This document shows positions 19,110 through 29,900 of a stretch of 64,000 nucleotides of DNA, in pieces. The DNA is from Haloimpatiens sp. FM7315 (GTDB lineage Bacteria > Bacillota > Clostridia > Clostridiales > Clostridiaceae). Location: the NCBI GenBank assembly GCA_041861885.1, contig JBGVUE010000001.1, forward strand, positions 124,001-188,000, written 5' to 3'. The stretch's first letter is position 1. The number at the start of each line of letters is the position of its first letter. The translations under genes were made by a program, and so were the position numbers. A model generated the notes under the pieces. That model did not search any database and was not told the origin of the DNA. It was given only the letters and a program-made list of their open reading frames with translations.

Positions 19110-19885
19110 ATATGTAAGATTATTAGGAAGGTATACAAAATTATCTATTTTAGATTTAAAAGAATTTCCCTTCGAAATATTTATGAAAAGTTTAAGTTTA
19201 GGATTTGATGTAGTATTTGTTTTTTTATTTTGGACATCTATACACAATTTGGGTATATCATATGAAGGATGGAATAAGTATGAAATATTTATTCTTGCAG
19301 GATGTAGCACTATATCAGACGCTATAGCTCAATTAACATTTGGATTTCGTGATATAGAGTATACAGTACTTAAAGGGAATTTTGATAATTATTTAATGAG
19401 ACCTGTAAACCCAATATTTTCAATAATGGCAGAAAAATTTTTTATTTTTGGGTAGTTGGTGAAATAATTATAGGGTTTTTGATGATTTTAATATCTGCAA
19501 CAATAGGACATTTAGTTATTAGAAATATATTTTGTGCAATTTTAATTATTGTTTTTTCTACCTTTGCTTTTAGATTCATTTATGGAACAATATCCCTTAT
19601 GTGTTTTTGGTATGGAAAATGTGATTCTCTTAGGGATATAATTTTTTCCATAGATATTGCTAAAAACTACCCTATGGATATATTTGGACGATTTGTGTTT
19701 AATATTTTTATATATGTATTACCAATAAGTATGATGGCAACAATACCTGCAAAAATAATGCTTAATAAAGAAAAACATATATATTTATTATTAACTATAT
19801 CTATATTGCTATTTGTTTTTGGATTATAATTTTTCATTTAGTATTTAAAAAAGCTTTATTAAAATACCAATCTACAGGTTCTTAA
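19093..19885 (+). CDS. ABC-2 family permease 1, DUF990/ABC2_membrane_6 (two frameshifts)
   Basis: About 264 residues and six hydrophobic helices; starts MNTISKYVRLLGRYTKLSI at ATG 19093 inside the end of the ATPase gene. The frame changes in the T5 runs 19445-19449 and 19816-19820; adding a T to each gives a continuous membrane protein ending KYQSTGS, matching the conserved xYxSxG(S) tail of this family. The break pattern suggests sequencing error. Forms the membrane channel with permease 2. Confidence 0.83.
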
Positions 19886-19898
19886 AGGAGAAAAGATT

Positions 19899-20683
19899 AT
19901 GAAAAAATATTTTACTGCAGTAGTTCTATCTTTAAAAGATTACAAATATTTTTCACTAGATTTTTTTATGGATTATTAGCTATACCAATACAAGTATGTG
20001 TAATTTATTTATTTTGGAAATATTCATTAAACAACACTAAAATATTATCATATACAGCGTCTTCTTTAGGTAAATATTTTATTTATACAAATGTATTGCA
20101 GTTAAGCTTTTTACCAGCAATGTTTGTTACTTACGAAACATGGGATTCTATTAATAAAGGGGAGATTAGTCTATGGATAGTAAAACCATTAAACTATCCA
20201 TTATATATATTTTCAAAGAAATTTGGAAATTTTATTTTTAAATTTATAATCTGTATGTTTGTATTTTCAGGAATTGAAATTATATTTAAATTAAATTTTA
20301 GTTATAAAAGTTTGATATTGGGAATAGTTCTAAGTATCTTGGGATTTATAATATTATTTCAAATACAATTTTTAATTGGGATATGCACATTCTGGGTAGG
20401 TAAAGTTTTAACATTAAGAGATAATATTATGAATTTGACATTTTTATTTGGTGGGCAGTTATTACCCATAAATATGTTGCCTAGAATAATTTCAAATATT
20501 TCAAAATATTTACCTATGCAGTATATATATTATTTACCTGCTAATGTTTTATCAAATAATTTTTCAATAAATGAAATAAGTTTTTATATTAAAATTGAAG
20601 TTATATGGATTATAATATTTTTTATAGCAACAAATATATTGTGGAATTTAGGTATAAAAAGATATTCTCCTAATGGAGGTTAA
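19899..20683 (+). CDS. ABC-2 family permease 2, DUF990/ABC2_membrane_6 (one frameshift)
   Basis: About 261 residues. ATG 19899 follows AAAGGAG (MKKYFTAVVLSLKDYKYF), and the frame changes in the T5 run 19949-19953 into the run TRFFYGLLAIPIQVCVIYLF. Six hydrophobic helices; the ISLWIVKPLNYPLYIF loop is characteristic of the family (LxRPxN type), and it ends GIKRYSPNGG. Third gene of the exporter operon. Confidence 0.83.
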
Positions 20684-20788
20684 AATATTATTTTAAAACA
20701 GAGATAGGCATTGAAAGACATAGAGCTTACTTTTAGTGTTTTTAACAATTTTAAAGCTAATAAGACAATTTGATATGCTGTTTTTAAA

Positions 20789-21127
20789 ATGAACAAGTCT
20801 TTTCTAAAACTAGCTAAAGAGTTTCAGGGGCGTTCTTATGATTCCATGGTTTCACATACTTCTATAGTTTTTACCAGGTATATTATGCTTACTTTACAAA
20901 GTCGTAAGAATAATAATGTTAGAACTATTGGTGGATTTTTTTATCAATGTTGTGATGAACTTCAAGATATTAAGTTTTGTGAAGTAATGAATCTTATTAT
21001 AGATATTTTAAAAAACGTATTAACTGAAAAACTTCTTCTTTCAAAAGACATTATTCACTCAATAATAGATAGTTTTATTGCTACTTTGCCTTGTTACATC
21101 AAGGAGAAGTTAGTCTTTTTGTCCTGA
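20789..21127 (+). pseudogene. IS4-family transposase remnant (C-terminal part)
   Basis: 112 codons reading KSFLKLAKEFQGRSYDSM...FTRYIMLTLQSRKN...IGGFFYQCCDELQDI, the C-terminal end of a clostridial IS4-like DDE transposase. The conserved catalytic aspartates and most of the N-terminal two thirds are absent. A weak continuation upstream in another frame (about 20735-20788, across a T5 run) resembles the DIE-FFK segment. No terminal inverted repeats recognised. Inactive insertion-sequence fragment. Confidence 0.75.
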
Positions 21128-21233
21128 GAAAGTTCAGAAACTAATTTTGAAAAATAGGGAAGTCTTCTTCACATAAAATTTTTTCAAAATATATTTTATG
21201 TTCCATTTTATACACCACTCATTAATTTAAAAT

Positions 21234-22094
21234 CTACAGAATGCATTTATAACATTTGTATTTAGCTTGGATTTTAAAACCGGAAGCTAAGGCTGAATTT
21301 AATTCAAAGGTAGAATTTTCATCAATAAAAAATATAACTTCTTTTACTGAACCAAATTCATTATATAATTCATTAAGCATTTCATCAATTAATATGCTTT
21401 CAATACCCTTATTTTCATATTTATCATTAATAAATAATCCATATATTTCTGATTCTTTTTTATTTGCTTTAATAAAAATACTACCCTGTATTTCTTTATC
21501 AGCATCCCTAAAAACAAATATTCTAAAAATATTTATTTCTTTTTTAATTTTTTCAAAAGTATAATACATTTCAAAAGGTATAGCAAATTTATCATGAAAG
21601 CGGGCATATTCTTCAAAGTTGTCTTTTGTAAGTTTTTCTACAGAGTTACTTCTTGGTGCTTTAGGAGGTTTTAAGTTGCATATCCTTGTAACAATACTTG
21701 AGTCAACACACTTAAAATTATTATTTTTTAAATATTGATTTGCAGTTTTATGGTTAAAGGGTACGCATGTAATAAGAAATTCATAGGAAGGAAATTCAGT
21801 TCTTATGTAACTAATAAATTCATCTGCAATTTTTGAGTAATTACCTGTGATTAAAAACACTTTTGTCTGGGCATATTTTTCATCAGTTATCCAATAGTAA
21901 AGGCAAATTCCAGATAGTACGCCCTTATCATAGCAAGCTATTACTTTTTTGTTTTTATCGTCAATGTATTTTTCAATATAACTTTTAAGATTTACAATTG
22001 TTTCTATTCTTGGATATATAGCATCTACATCATCTTTACTGGATTTCCATGTATAGTCAAGGATTTCATTAACATCACAAATGTTTTTTATCAA
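21234..22094 (-). CDS. GNAT family acetyltransferase-like protein
   Basis: 286 residues in two halves of GNAT-like character; the C-terminal half has the acetyl-CoA-binding region (IYGLFINDKYENKGIESILIDEML) with NDKYENKGI replacing the usual R/QxxGxG/A, so catalytic competence is uncertain. Substrate unknown. Longer versions starting at TTG 22130 are possible, but AAAGAGGTG sits 6 nt before the TTG at 22094, which is preferred. Confidence 0.72.
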   Translation of the reverse strand: MIKNICDVNEILDYTWKSSKDDVDAIYPRIETIVNLKSYIEKYIDDKNKKVIACYDKGVLSGICLYYWITDEKYAQTKVFLITGNYSKIADEFISYIRTEFPSYEFLITCVPFNHKTANQYLKNNNFKCVDSSIVTRICNLKPPKAPRSNSVEKLTKDNFEEYARFHDKFAIPFEMYYTFEKIKKEINIFRIFVFRDADKEIQGSIFIKANKKESEIYGLFINDKYENKGIESILIDEMLNELYNEFGSVKEVIFFIDENSTFELNSALASGFKIQAKYKCYKCIL

Positions 22095-22167
22095 TTCAAA
22101 CACCTCTTTTAAATTAATACTATAATTCAATATTATACCATATTTATGATTATGGATTATGCAAATT

Positions 22168-22558
22168 TTATTTTAATAGCTCTGATTTAATAACATATTT
22201 GCTATTAGGAAGATATTTTAACTTATAACTTTTACCTTCTACAATTTTATTAACTCTTCTATTATAATAATAAGTTTCTTCATCTAGTACAAAGGAGGGG
22301 GTGCCTTTTCCCTTGTGGACACTACTACATTTTCCACTAGTTATTTTATAGTCTTTATTAATATAATAACTAATATCTTTAAAACGTGGGTTTAAGATGC
22401 TTTTGTAGCAGTATACACTCCATATTATAAGTAGGGGGTAAATAAAAGTAAAGGAATTAAATTCTTTCTATTTTTAGTTTTAATAAAGATAATTATTAGG
22501 GCAATTATCCAAAAAATGCAAAGAAAATTTGAAATGCGGTATCAATAATAAAATCCAT
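22168..22558 (-). CDS. Small membrane protein, two frameshifts (unrecognised family)
   Basis: On the minus strand, AAAGGG before ATG 22558 opens MDFIIDTAFQIFFAFF. Adding one base to the A6 run 22511-22516 and one to the G5 run 22434-22438 (plus-strand letters) gives one product of about 130 residues: two N-terminal hydrophobic helices (WIIALIIIFI, then LIPLLLFTPLLIIW) and a charged C-terminal domain (HKGKGTPSFVLDEETYYY) ending at TAA 22168. Function unknown. Each fragment is short, so ORF callers would miss the gene; the breaks match the homopolymer pattern elsewhere in the window. Confidence 0.65.
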
Positions 22559-22703
22559 ATTTTTCAACCCTTTCATAATTTTAATAATATATTATAGTAT
22601 ATATATTATTACATATTTAATAAAAAGTAAATAAAAACTTATAATCTAATCATGAAAAACGCATTTTCTTTAAGAAAATTATAAATAAAAAATCTATTTT
22701 CTA

Positions 22704-22732
22704 TTGACAATAAATTTTTATAGTATTATATT
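22704..22732 (+). promoter_or_regulatory. Promoter of the GntR/ABC operon
   Basis: Perfect TTGACA (22704-22709), 17-bp spacer, TATATT (22727-22732). It overlaps the start of the operator that follows. Confidence 0.75.
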
Positions 22733-22735
22733 ATA

Positions 22736-22760
22736 AGTGTACTACATGAGTTAGTACACA
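22736..22760 (+). promoter_or_regulatory. YtrA-type GntR operator
   Basis: AGTGTA, 13 bp, TACACA: the Bacillus YtrA site AGTGTA-N13-TACACT with one mismatch; an inner 8-bp arm GTGTACTA/TAGTACAC is perfectly symmetric. It starts 3 bp after the -10 box, so bound repressor would block initiation. The probable ligand protein is the YtrA-like GntR encoded at 23358. Confidence 0.8.
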
Positions 22761-22904
22761 TAATTCGCATAATACGCTGGGTAATAATTAATAATTAATA
22801 GTTGCAGTATTAAAGCTGACGGCAGAGATTGATTTTAACATTCAATTGTCCACTTTTACATAGGTAAGTTAGTGTTTATTTTAAAAAGAAGGGCGGTAAT
22901 AGTG

Positions 22905-23324
22905 ATGAGAAAAAGATATTTAATTTGTATTTTGATAATCCTAGTAATAGGCGGCAGGGGAGTATTTAAATATAAGCAGCATAATATTGTCAAAGAAAAT
23001 TTAGTCTTGAAAAATGAAATAATACAGGAGATGAAGAAAAATAAATCAGTAGATTTTTCTAAGATAACAAATTTTGATTTTGAGTTTATGTATGTGTTTA
23101 CGCCATACTCAGTTCCAGAAAAAGTTTTCAATGAAGATAAAGTGAAATGCTATAATTCTAATTTTAATATTGAGCTTTGTGATGACATTAATATGATTGC
23201 ATTTGTTAAATCTAATAAATTTGTTGAGTATGTAAATATTCCAAGGAAATACATTGATTTTAACAAATCAGTAAAGTTTAAAAAAGGTGAGGCAAAGCTT
23301 TCCATAGACAATGAAAACAAATGA
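22905..23324 (+). CDS. Membrane-anchored hypothetical protein
   Basis: 139 residues: N-terminal basic stretch and one hydrophobic helix (LICILIILVIGG), then a hydrophilic extracytoplasmic domain without recognised motif (FDFEFMYVFTPYSVPEK). Family not recognised. ATG 22905 is preferred to upstream in-frame starts because of AGGGCGG. First gene behind the YtrA-type promoter, so probably co-regulated with the ABC transporter. Confidence 0.6.
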   Translation: MRKRYLICILIILVIGGRGVFKYKQHNIVKENLVLKNEIIQEMKKNKSVDFSKITNFDFEFMYVFTPYSVPEKVFNEDKVKCYNSNFNIELCDDINMIAFVKSNKFVEYVNIPRKYIDFNKSVKFKKGEAKLSIDNENK

Positions 23325-23357
23325 GAATAAGAAGAATAAAAGAAAGGTGGTGATAAT

Positions 23358-23729
23358 TTGTTAAAGGTTGATAGCAGAAGCAGTAAGCCAATATATAAGC
23401 AGATTATTGAAAGCATAAAGGAAGACATAATAAAAGGTATATTAAAGCCAGGAGATAAACTTCCATCAGTTAGGGAGCTTTCGGCTATGATAACAATAAA
23501 TCCAAATACCATAAGTAAAGCTTATAAAGAACTTGAGAGAATGAAAACAATAGAGGTTATAAGAGGGAAGGGAACTTTTGTGTGTAAGGACTATAAACCT
23601 GTTATTACTGAAGAGAAAATGGAAAATCTAAAAGAGAATATGAAAAAGATAATTATTGAAGCACACTATATGGGAATTAATAAGGATAAACTATTGAATA
23701 TTATAGAAGATATTTATGGTAAATTTTAA
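23358..23729 (+). CDS. GntR family regulator, YtrA subfamily
   Basis: 123 residues: N-terminal winged HTH (SKPIYKQIIESIKEDIIKG, then LPSVRELSAMITINPNTISK) with a short C-terminal dimerisation tail instead of an effector domain, the hallmark of YtrA-type GntR proteins. TTG start after AGGTGGTGAT. Likely represses its own operon through the site at 22736; such regulators often respond to cell-wall-active compounds, which is inference here. Confidence 0.9.
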   Translation: MLKVDSRSSKPIYKQIIESIKEDIIKGILKPGDKLPSVRELSAMITINPNTISKAYKELERMKTIEVIRGKGTFVCKDYKPVITEEKMENLKENMKKIIIEAHYMGINKDKLLNIIEDIYGKF

Positions 23730-23744
23730 AAGGAGGTGTAAAAT

Positions 23745-24635
23745 TTGATAGATATACAGAATGTAACTAAAATTATAGATGAGAAAGTCATTTTAAAGGA
23801 CATCAATTTGCATGTTGAAAAAGGAAGTATATTTGGCATAATTGGTGAAAATGGAGCGGGAAAGACTACACTTATAAAATGTCTTACAGGAATATATAAA
23901 CCTACTAAGGGAAGTATTAAAATAGATGGTAAGGAAGTTTTTGATAAGAAGGAAATAAAAGAGAAGATAGGCTATGTATGTGATGAAAATCAGTATTTTT
24001 CATCTTTTAAGGTAATAGAGTTAAAGGAGTTTTATGAAAAAACTTATAAGAAGTTTTCAGAAGATAGATTTTATGAACTAAATAAGAAATTTAAAATACC
24101 TTTAGATAGAAGAATAAGAGAGCTTTCAAAAGGTATGAAAATGAGGGTGGCAATTTTACTAAATTTAAGTATACAGCCTGAGGTTTTAATACTTGATGAG
24201 CCAACGTCAGGACTTGATGTTTTAATTAAAAGAGAGGTTATGAAGCTACTTTTAGATGAGGTAGCAGCAAGAAATATTACAATATTTGTATCATCACATT
24301 ATTTAGATCATATGGAAAGAATATGTGACAATGTAGCAATTATTAAAAATGGAGAAATTAAATTTAATAGTTCAATGGAAGAGGCAAAAAACTCAATTAA
24401 AAAGCTTCAAATAGTTTTTAAGGACGATAAAAAAGTGGAGAGGGAACTAGAACAATTTAATAACATCATAAATGTAGAAACAATAGGAAGAGTAAAATAT
24501 TTAACAGTTAAAAATTATACTAAAGACTTTGAAAATAAACTTTATGAAATAGGGGCTAATTTTATAGAAGATATAGATATGAGCCTTGAGGATATATTTA
24601 TAAACTTCGTAGAGGGGGAGGATAAAAATGAATAA
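23745..24635 (+). CDS. ABC transporter ATP-binding protein (YtrB-like)
   Basis: 296 residues; Walker A GENGAGKTT, signature region RELSKGMKMR, Walker B VLILDEPTSGLD, H-loop SSHYLDH. TTG start after AGGAGGTG, 15 nt behind the GntR gene; its 3' end overlaps the permease gene by 8 nt. Energises the downstream ABC-2 permease. Confidence 0.93.
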   Translation: MIDIQNVTKIIDEKVILKDINLHVEKGSIFGIIGENGAGKTTLIKCLTGIYKPTKGSIKIDGKEVFDKKEIKEKIGYVCDENQYFSSFKVIELKEFYEKTYKKFSEDRFYELNKKFKIPLDRRIRELSKGMKMRVAILLNLSIQPEVLILDEPTSGLDVLIKREVMKLLLDEVAARNITIFVSSHYLDHMERICDNVAIIKNGEIKFNSSMEEAKNSIKKLQIVFKDDKKVERELEQFNNIINVETIGRVKYLTVKNYTKDFENKLYEIGANFIEDIDMSLEDIFINFVEGEDKNE

Positions 24636-25707
24636 GATTATAAATAAAGCCCTTTTCTATAAGGAATGGATAAATGTAAAGTATATGACTATTCTAACTA
24701 CTTTGATGGTTTTATGGTTTAAATTATCAGGGCCTATGTCAAGATTAAATGATATTAAATATTATATAAAAGAAGACGGTAAATTGTATCAAGATCATAT
24801 GAGATGGTTTAATAACAGTTTATTTGGAGGGACATTTTATTATGTTATTGTGGTTTTTGCCATAATGATACTTAGCATAGTTTTGTTCTTAGGCGATAAA
24901 AATAGTGAAACTCAAGATTTTGTAGTATCCATGCCCTTTACACGTAAAGAAATAATATTAAATAAATGGTTTGTTGGAGTTATCAGCATAATTATAAGCT
25001 TTGTAGTAGTATTTATAGCTTTAAGTTTGTTTTATGCAGCAAATTTAAAATTCATTAATACATCTTTAAATCCGTATTCTGATATAGTAAAATGGTTTTT
25101 CATTGATGTTCTAGAGTATATATGTATTTTTTCCTTTATGGTTTTTGTACAATCCGTTATGGGAAATAGTATAGTATCTACAGTAGTTGGAGCAATAGTT
25201 ATTTATGTACCAGCCTTTATATTAGAAGTAATAACTTCAGTTATTTATGCAAATGCAAATTATAATATTAGAAGCACTAATTTAGTAGCTATAGACAGAA
25301 TAAAGGATTGGTGCAGCATATATTACTATAATATCTCAAATTCAAATTGGTTTAATACAGAATATAAGGGAGAAGCATCGTCCTATCAAGTATATGATTA
25401 TTCCAGTTATGAGATTAAATTAGCAGTGTTAATCATACTTTCTTTGCTATTTTTGTATTTAGCCTATAAATGTTATAAAAAGAGAAATCTAGAGTATAAT
25501 TTAAGACTTATAAGTTTTAAAAATTTAGAGCCTGTGTTTATTATTGGATTTTCACTATGCTTTGGATTTACTACAGGTGGTTTTATAGGTTTTGGAATTT
25601 TTCAACAAAATTCTATTAAGCCCTTTTGGCTAGGTACATTAATAGGAACTATAGTAGGGTACTTTATATCTAAAGTTATATTAAAAGTTTTTCAGAAAAG
25701 CAAATAA
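24628..25707 (+). CDS. ABC-2 type permease (YtrC/D-like)
   Basis: 359 residues with about seven hydrophobic helices and the loop ETQDFVVSMPFTRKEIILNKW (a phrase shared by bacitracin/YtrC-type permeases: SLPxxRxxI). Starts inside the end of the ATPase gene behind GGGGGAGG. Membrane component of the YtrA-regulated transporter; substrate unknown. Confidence 0.88.
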   Translation: MNKIINKALFYKEWINVKYMTILTTLMVLWFKLSGPMSRLNDIKYYIKEDGKLYQDHMRWFNNSLFGGTFYYVIVVFAIMILSIVLFLGDKNSETQDFVVSMPFTRKEIILNKWFVGVISIIISFVVVFIALSLFYAANLKFINTSLNPYSDIVKWFFIDVLEYICIFSFMVFVQSVMGNSIVSTVVGAIVIYVPAFILEVITSVIYANANYNIRSTNLVAIDRIKDWCSIYYYNISNSNWFNTEYKGEASSYQVYDYSSYEIKLAVLIILSLLFLYLAYKCYKKRNLEYNLRLISFKNLEPVFIIGFSLCFGFTTGGFIGFGIFQQNSIKPFWLGTLIGTIVGYFISKVILKVFQKSK

Positions 25708-25735
25708 CAAAACATTTAAAACTGGGGGAATATAG

Positions 25736-26680
25736 ATGGATAAAAAATATGTAGTAGGTGTAGATTTAGGTGGAACTAAAATCTATACTGCATTAGTTGA
25801 CTTAGAGGGAAATATAGTAAAAGAAAATACTATAAAAACTGAGGCTTCAAAAGGAGAAATTAGTGTATTAAATAAAGTACTTGAAACTATTGATGCAGTT
25901 ATAGAAGATGTAAACCTAAATGAAATTAAGGCTATAGGCATAGGGTCACCAGGACCTTTAGATGTAGAAAAAGGTGTTATTGTAGCTTCTGCAAACCTGC
26001 CTTTTGAGAATTTCAATTTAGTTAAACCTATAAAAGACAAATATGGACTTCCAACATTTTTAGATAATGATGCTAATGTTGCTACTTTAGCTGAGTTTAT
26101 GTTTGGAGCTGGAAGAGGAACTTCAAATATGATTTTTATAACAGCAAGTACTGGAATTGGCGCAGGAGCTATATTAAACGGAAAAATATATAGAGGAAGT
26201 ACTTCAAACGCCTTAGAAATAGGACATATAATGCTTATGAAAGATGGCCCAAGATGTGGCTGCGGAAATACTGGCTGTGCTGAAAGCTTAGGTTCAGGTA
26301 CTGCTATAATGAAAAGGGCAAAAGAAGCTTTAGAAAGTCACGTGGAGACTTCTTTAAGAAATTATGATAAGGTAACGGCGAGGGAAGTTTTTGTAGAAGC
26401 CGAAAAAGGTGATAAAGTTTCAAAAGAGATACTAGAACTTAGTCTTTCCTATCTTGGAATAGTAGTAGCAAATACAATTAATATATTTGACCCTGAAATG
26501 GTTGTTGTTGGCGGTGGAGTTATAAATGGTGGAAAGATTGTTTTTGATATTATAGAAAGAGAAGTTTTAAATAGAAGTTTAAAGACTATAAGAGAGAATT
26601 GTAAAATAGAAAAAGCAGAGCTTGAGGGAAAAGCTGGAGTTTTAGGAGCAGCAGCTCTTGCAATACTTGAAGGTAAATAA
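25736..26680 (+). CDS. ROK family sugar kinase (glucokinase-like)
   Basis: 314 residues: N-terminal ATP-binding GVDLGGTKIYTALVD, catalytic aspartate in FLDNDANVA, the ROK zinc motif CGCGNTGCAES, and EIGHIMLM. Cytosolic sugar kinase, most similar in layout to Firmicute glucokinase, though NAGK-type or another hexose is possible. Own ribosome site GGGGG before ATG; followed by a strong terminator. Confidence 0.9.
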   Translation: MDKKYVVGVDLGGTKIYTALVDLEGNIVKENTIKTEASKGEISVLNKVLETIDAVIEDVNLNEIKAIGIGSPGPLDVEKGVIVASANLPFENFNLVKPIKDKYGLPTFLDNDANVATLAEFMFGAGRGTSNMIFITASTGIGAGAILNGKIYRGSTSNALEIGHIMLMKDGPRCGCGNTGCAESLGSGTAIMKRAKEALESHVETSLRNYDKVTAREVFVEAEKGDKVSKEILELSLSYLGIVVANTINIFDPEMVVVGGGVINGGKIVFDIIEREVLNRSLKTIRENCKIEKAELEGKAGVLGAAALAILEGK

Positions 26681-26693
26681 ATAAACTGAATAA

Positions 26694-26735
26694 AAAAGGA
26701 TTAAAAAGTTCTATGACTTTTTAATCCTTTTTTTA
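26694..26735 (+). terminator. Terminator after the ROK kinase
   Basis: Long stem AAAGGATTAAAAAGT/ACTTTTTAATCCTTT followed by a T run. Confidence 0.92.
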
Positions 26736-26759
26736 ATTATAAAGAAATTATTAAATATT

Positions 26760-26845
26760 GCATATAAAATGTAAATTATATATAATTTGCATATAAAATG
26801 TAATTTATATATAATTTACATATAAATATTAATTTTATATATTTA
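26760..26845. repeat. 29-bp tandem repeat, about three copies
   Basis: Two nearly identical 29-bp units (26760-26788, 26789-26817) beginning GCATATAAAATGTAA, then a degenerate third. Each is A/T only apart from the lead GC and one G, and has internal dyad symmetry (TTATATATAA). Lies in the promoter region of the M16 peptidase gene. Confidence 0.85.
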
Positions 26846-26922
26846 TAAAATTAATTCCATAATCAATAGTAAATAATATTTTAGATTTTGTAGGAAAATA
26901 GAATTACAAGGAGGAGTGTAAA

Positions 26923-29900
26923 ATGAATTTAAAAACAAATCATGGAATATTTAAAAAATTATTATCTATATTTATGGCTGTATCTTTTATTTTTATATCT
27001 GTGCCGTACCCTGCACTTGCAGCCTCAAAAACTGAACTTAAAGTAGGAAATACATATGAAGATTTTAAATTAATTAAAAGAGATTATGTAAAGAGCATAA
27101 AATCTTATGTAAATCAGTTTCAGCATAAAAAAACTGGAGCAAAGTTAATTTACATTGAAAACAGTGATGAGCAAAAGATGTTTTCTGTTACCTTTAGAAC
27201 TCCTTGCTTTAATGATACAGGAGTAAATCACATATTAGAACATTCTGTTCTTTGTGGTTCGGAAAAATTTCCGGTTAAGAATCCTTTTGCAAAGCTTTTA
27301 AATAAATCTTTAAATACAGAAATGAATGCCTATACTTATCAAGATAAAACTAGTTATCCTGTTGCAAGTAAGTATGATAAGGATTTTAAAAATTTAGTAA
27401 CGGTTTATTTAGATGCAGTTTTTTCTCCTAATATAACTAAAACAAAAAACATATTTAACCAAGAAGGATGGCGCTATGAGATAGATTCTAAAAGTGGAGA
27501 AATAAAATACAATGGTGTGGTTTTCAATGAAATGAAAGGAGCCTATTCAAAACCTGAAGAGGTTTTAAGTGACTCTATAAAACAATCTTTGTTTCCGGAC
27601 ACTTGTTACAAATATCAGTCTGGTGGAAATCCTAAATTTATTCCAAATTTAACTTATGAAAAATATTTAGAAGTTTACAAAAAATACTATCATCCATCAA
27701 ATAGTTATACTTATATCTATGGAAAGGTAGATATTTTAAATATGCTAAAATACATAAATGACAATTATTTTAGCAAATATGAAAAAAAGGCTGTAGATTC
27801 GAAAATAACTTTACAAAAACCTTTTGAAAAGCAAAAAAACTTAGAGGCAGAATACAGTATTCCAAAAGAAGTAAGTGAAAAGAACAAAACATATTTTTCT
27901 TTAAATTATGTAGTAAGTAATATAAATAATAGTGAGGATAATATTTCCTTAGGGTTAATTAATTATTTAATGTTTAATTCAAAAAAAGCCCCAGTTAAAA
28001 ATGCATTAAAAAAAGCTGGCTTTAATGAAGTGAATTTTTCAGCATCTGTAATGGATATATTTCAGCCAGTAGAAAGTATAACTTTAAAAAACGCAAACAT
28101 TAAGGATAAAGAAAAGTTTAATAAAGTAGTAAAAGAGGCGTACAAAGACATAATAGAAAAAGGCTTTGATAAAAAAGATGTAAAAGATCTTTTGAATGAA
28201 AGGTTAAAAAATAGTAAGCTATCTAAAGCTTTTGATAACTTTTTATCCCTAAATGCGATAACCACAGAGCAATGCATAGGAAAGAATTGGATTTACGGTG
28301 GAGATCCAACTCTATATTTAGATGATAAAAAGGTAGTACAAAATATAAAAAATAAAATTGATAATGGGGAAAGATATTTTGAAGAGTATTTAAAGAAATA
28401 TTTTTTAAATAATAATCATAGCTCTTTTGTAACTTTAAAACCAAAGGTGGGACTTGAAGAAAAAATAAGTGAGGATACAAAGAAAGCATTGGAAAAGTAT
28501 AAATCCAGTTTATCTCAAAGCAAGTTAAATGATTTAATTAAAAACTGCAATGAGTTTAAGGTATGGCAAAACACACCGGATTCTAAGGAAGCTTTAAGTT
28601 CTTTACCTAAACTTTCCCTAGAGGATTTAAAAAAGCCTGTAGTTAACTATCCTACAGAGGAAAAGAGTGTAAATGGTGTGAAAATTTTAAATCATTTTTT
28701 AGATACTAAGGGAGCTTCCTATATTAAATTATATTTTAATACTAAAAATGTACCAAAGGATAAACTCTGTTATGTTAATTTATTAAGTCAGTTATATGGA
28801 ATTGTAGAAAGAGAATTAAATACTAAAAATTATACTAAGGATAAATTTAATGAAATAACTAAAAAAGAAGAGATAACTATAACTTCCATAGAAAATACAA
28901 TGACTAAATACAATGATGACTCAATATACAAACCTATGCTTACAGTAGGTGTAGTTTGTCCAACAGATTCAATAAAAAAATCTATGTCTTTAGTAGAGGA
29001 AATGCTTTTTAAAACAAAGCTTAATGATAAAGAAAATATAAAAGAAGAAGTAAAAAAAGCAGTAGAGCTTTATAAGGAAAGCAAGAAACAAGGAAGTATT
29101 ATGGCTTTAAGTAGACTAAAATCCTATTATTCTCCTTCTTCTAAGTATAGTTATGAATTGGATAAGACTTATGAAGATTTTTTAAAGAATTTAGATGAAA
29201 ATTTTCATAAGAATATTGATGATGTTATTAAAAATTTAAATGAAGTTAAAAATTTAGTTTTAAATAAAGAGAATTTAATTGTAAGCTTTACAAGTGGTGA
29301 AGAAAATTATTCTACTTTTGAAAAAGGTCTTAAGAATTTTTCAAAGAGCTTAGGGGAAGAAAAATTTATTCCTTGTGATTACAAATTTGAAAGTAAAGCC
29401 AAAAATGAAGCTTATATTACAGATGAGAAAGTTCAAACTGTAGTAAAGGGATATAATTTTAATAAACTTGGATATAAATACACTGGAACTTTAGATATAG
29501 TTAGAGGCATATTAAATGATTATTTATTTAACACAGTTAGAGTAAAAAATGGAGCTTATGGAGCTCAGGCTTTAATTAGTCAAACAGGAGATGTAATGTT
29601 AGCTTCATTTAATGATCCTAATTTAAAAAAGACTTTAGACATATTTAATACTTCAGGAGATTATATAAAGAACTTAAAGCTTTCAGACAGTGATTTAAAA
29701 GAATACATTATAGCTTCATTAGGTCAGTATGATGTAGATGTTCCTCCAGCTTTAATTGGCAGTATATCAGACGGATTTTACATTTTTGGAGACAATGCTA
29801 GTGATATGTACAAAAGAAGAGAGGAAATATTAAATACAACTTTAGAAGATATAAATAAGTGTGGTGATATGATAAATGAAGTTCTTAAAGAAAACACTTA

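Noticed and set aside
20100..20683. Permease 2 starting at TTG 20096
   Set aside because: A frameshift upstream explains the missing N-terminus, which is readable from ATG 19899 with a good ribosome site.
26329..26353. CACGTG inside the ROK kinase gene as a third parS
   Set aside because: Only the central six bases match; the flanks are not symmetric.
26760..26845. CRISPR-like array
   Set aside because: Contiguous A/T-rich tandem repeat with no unique spacers.
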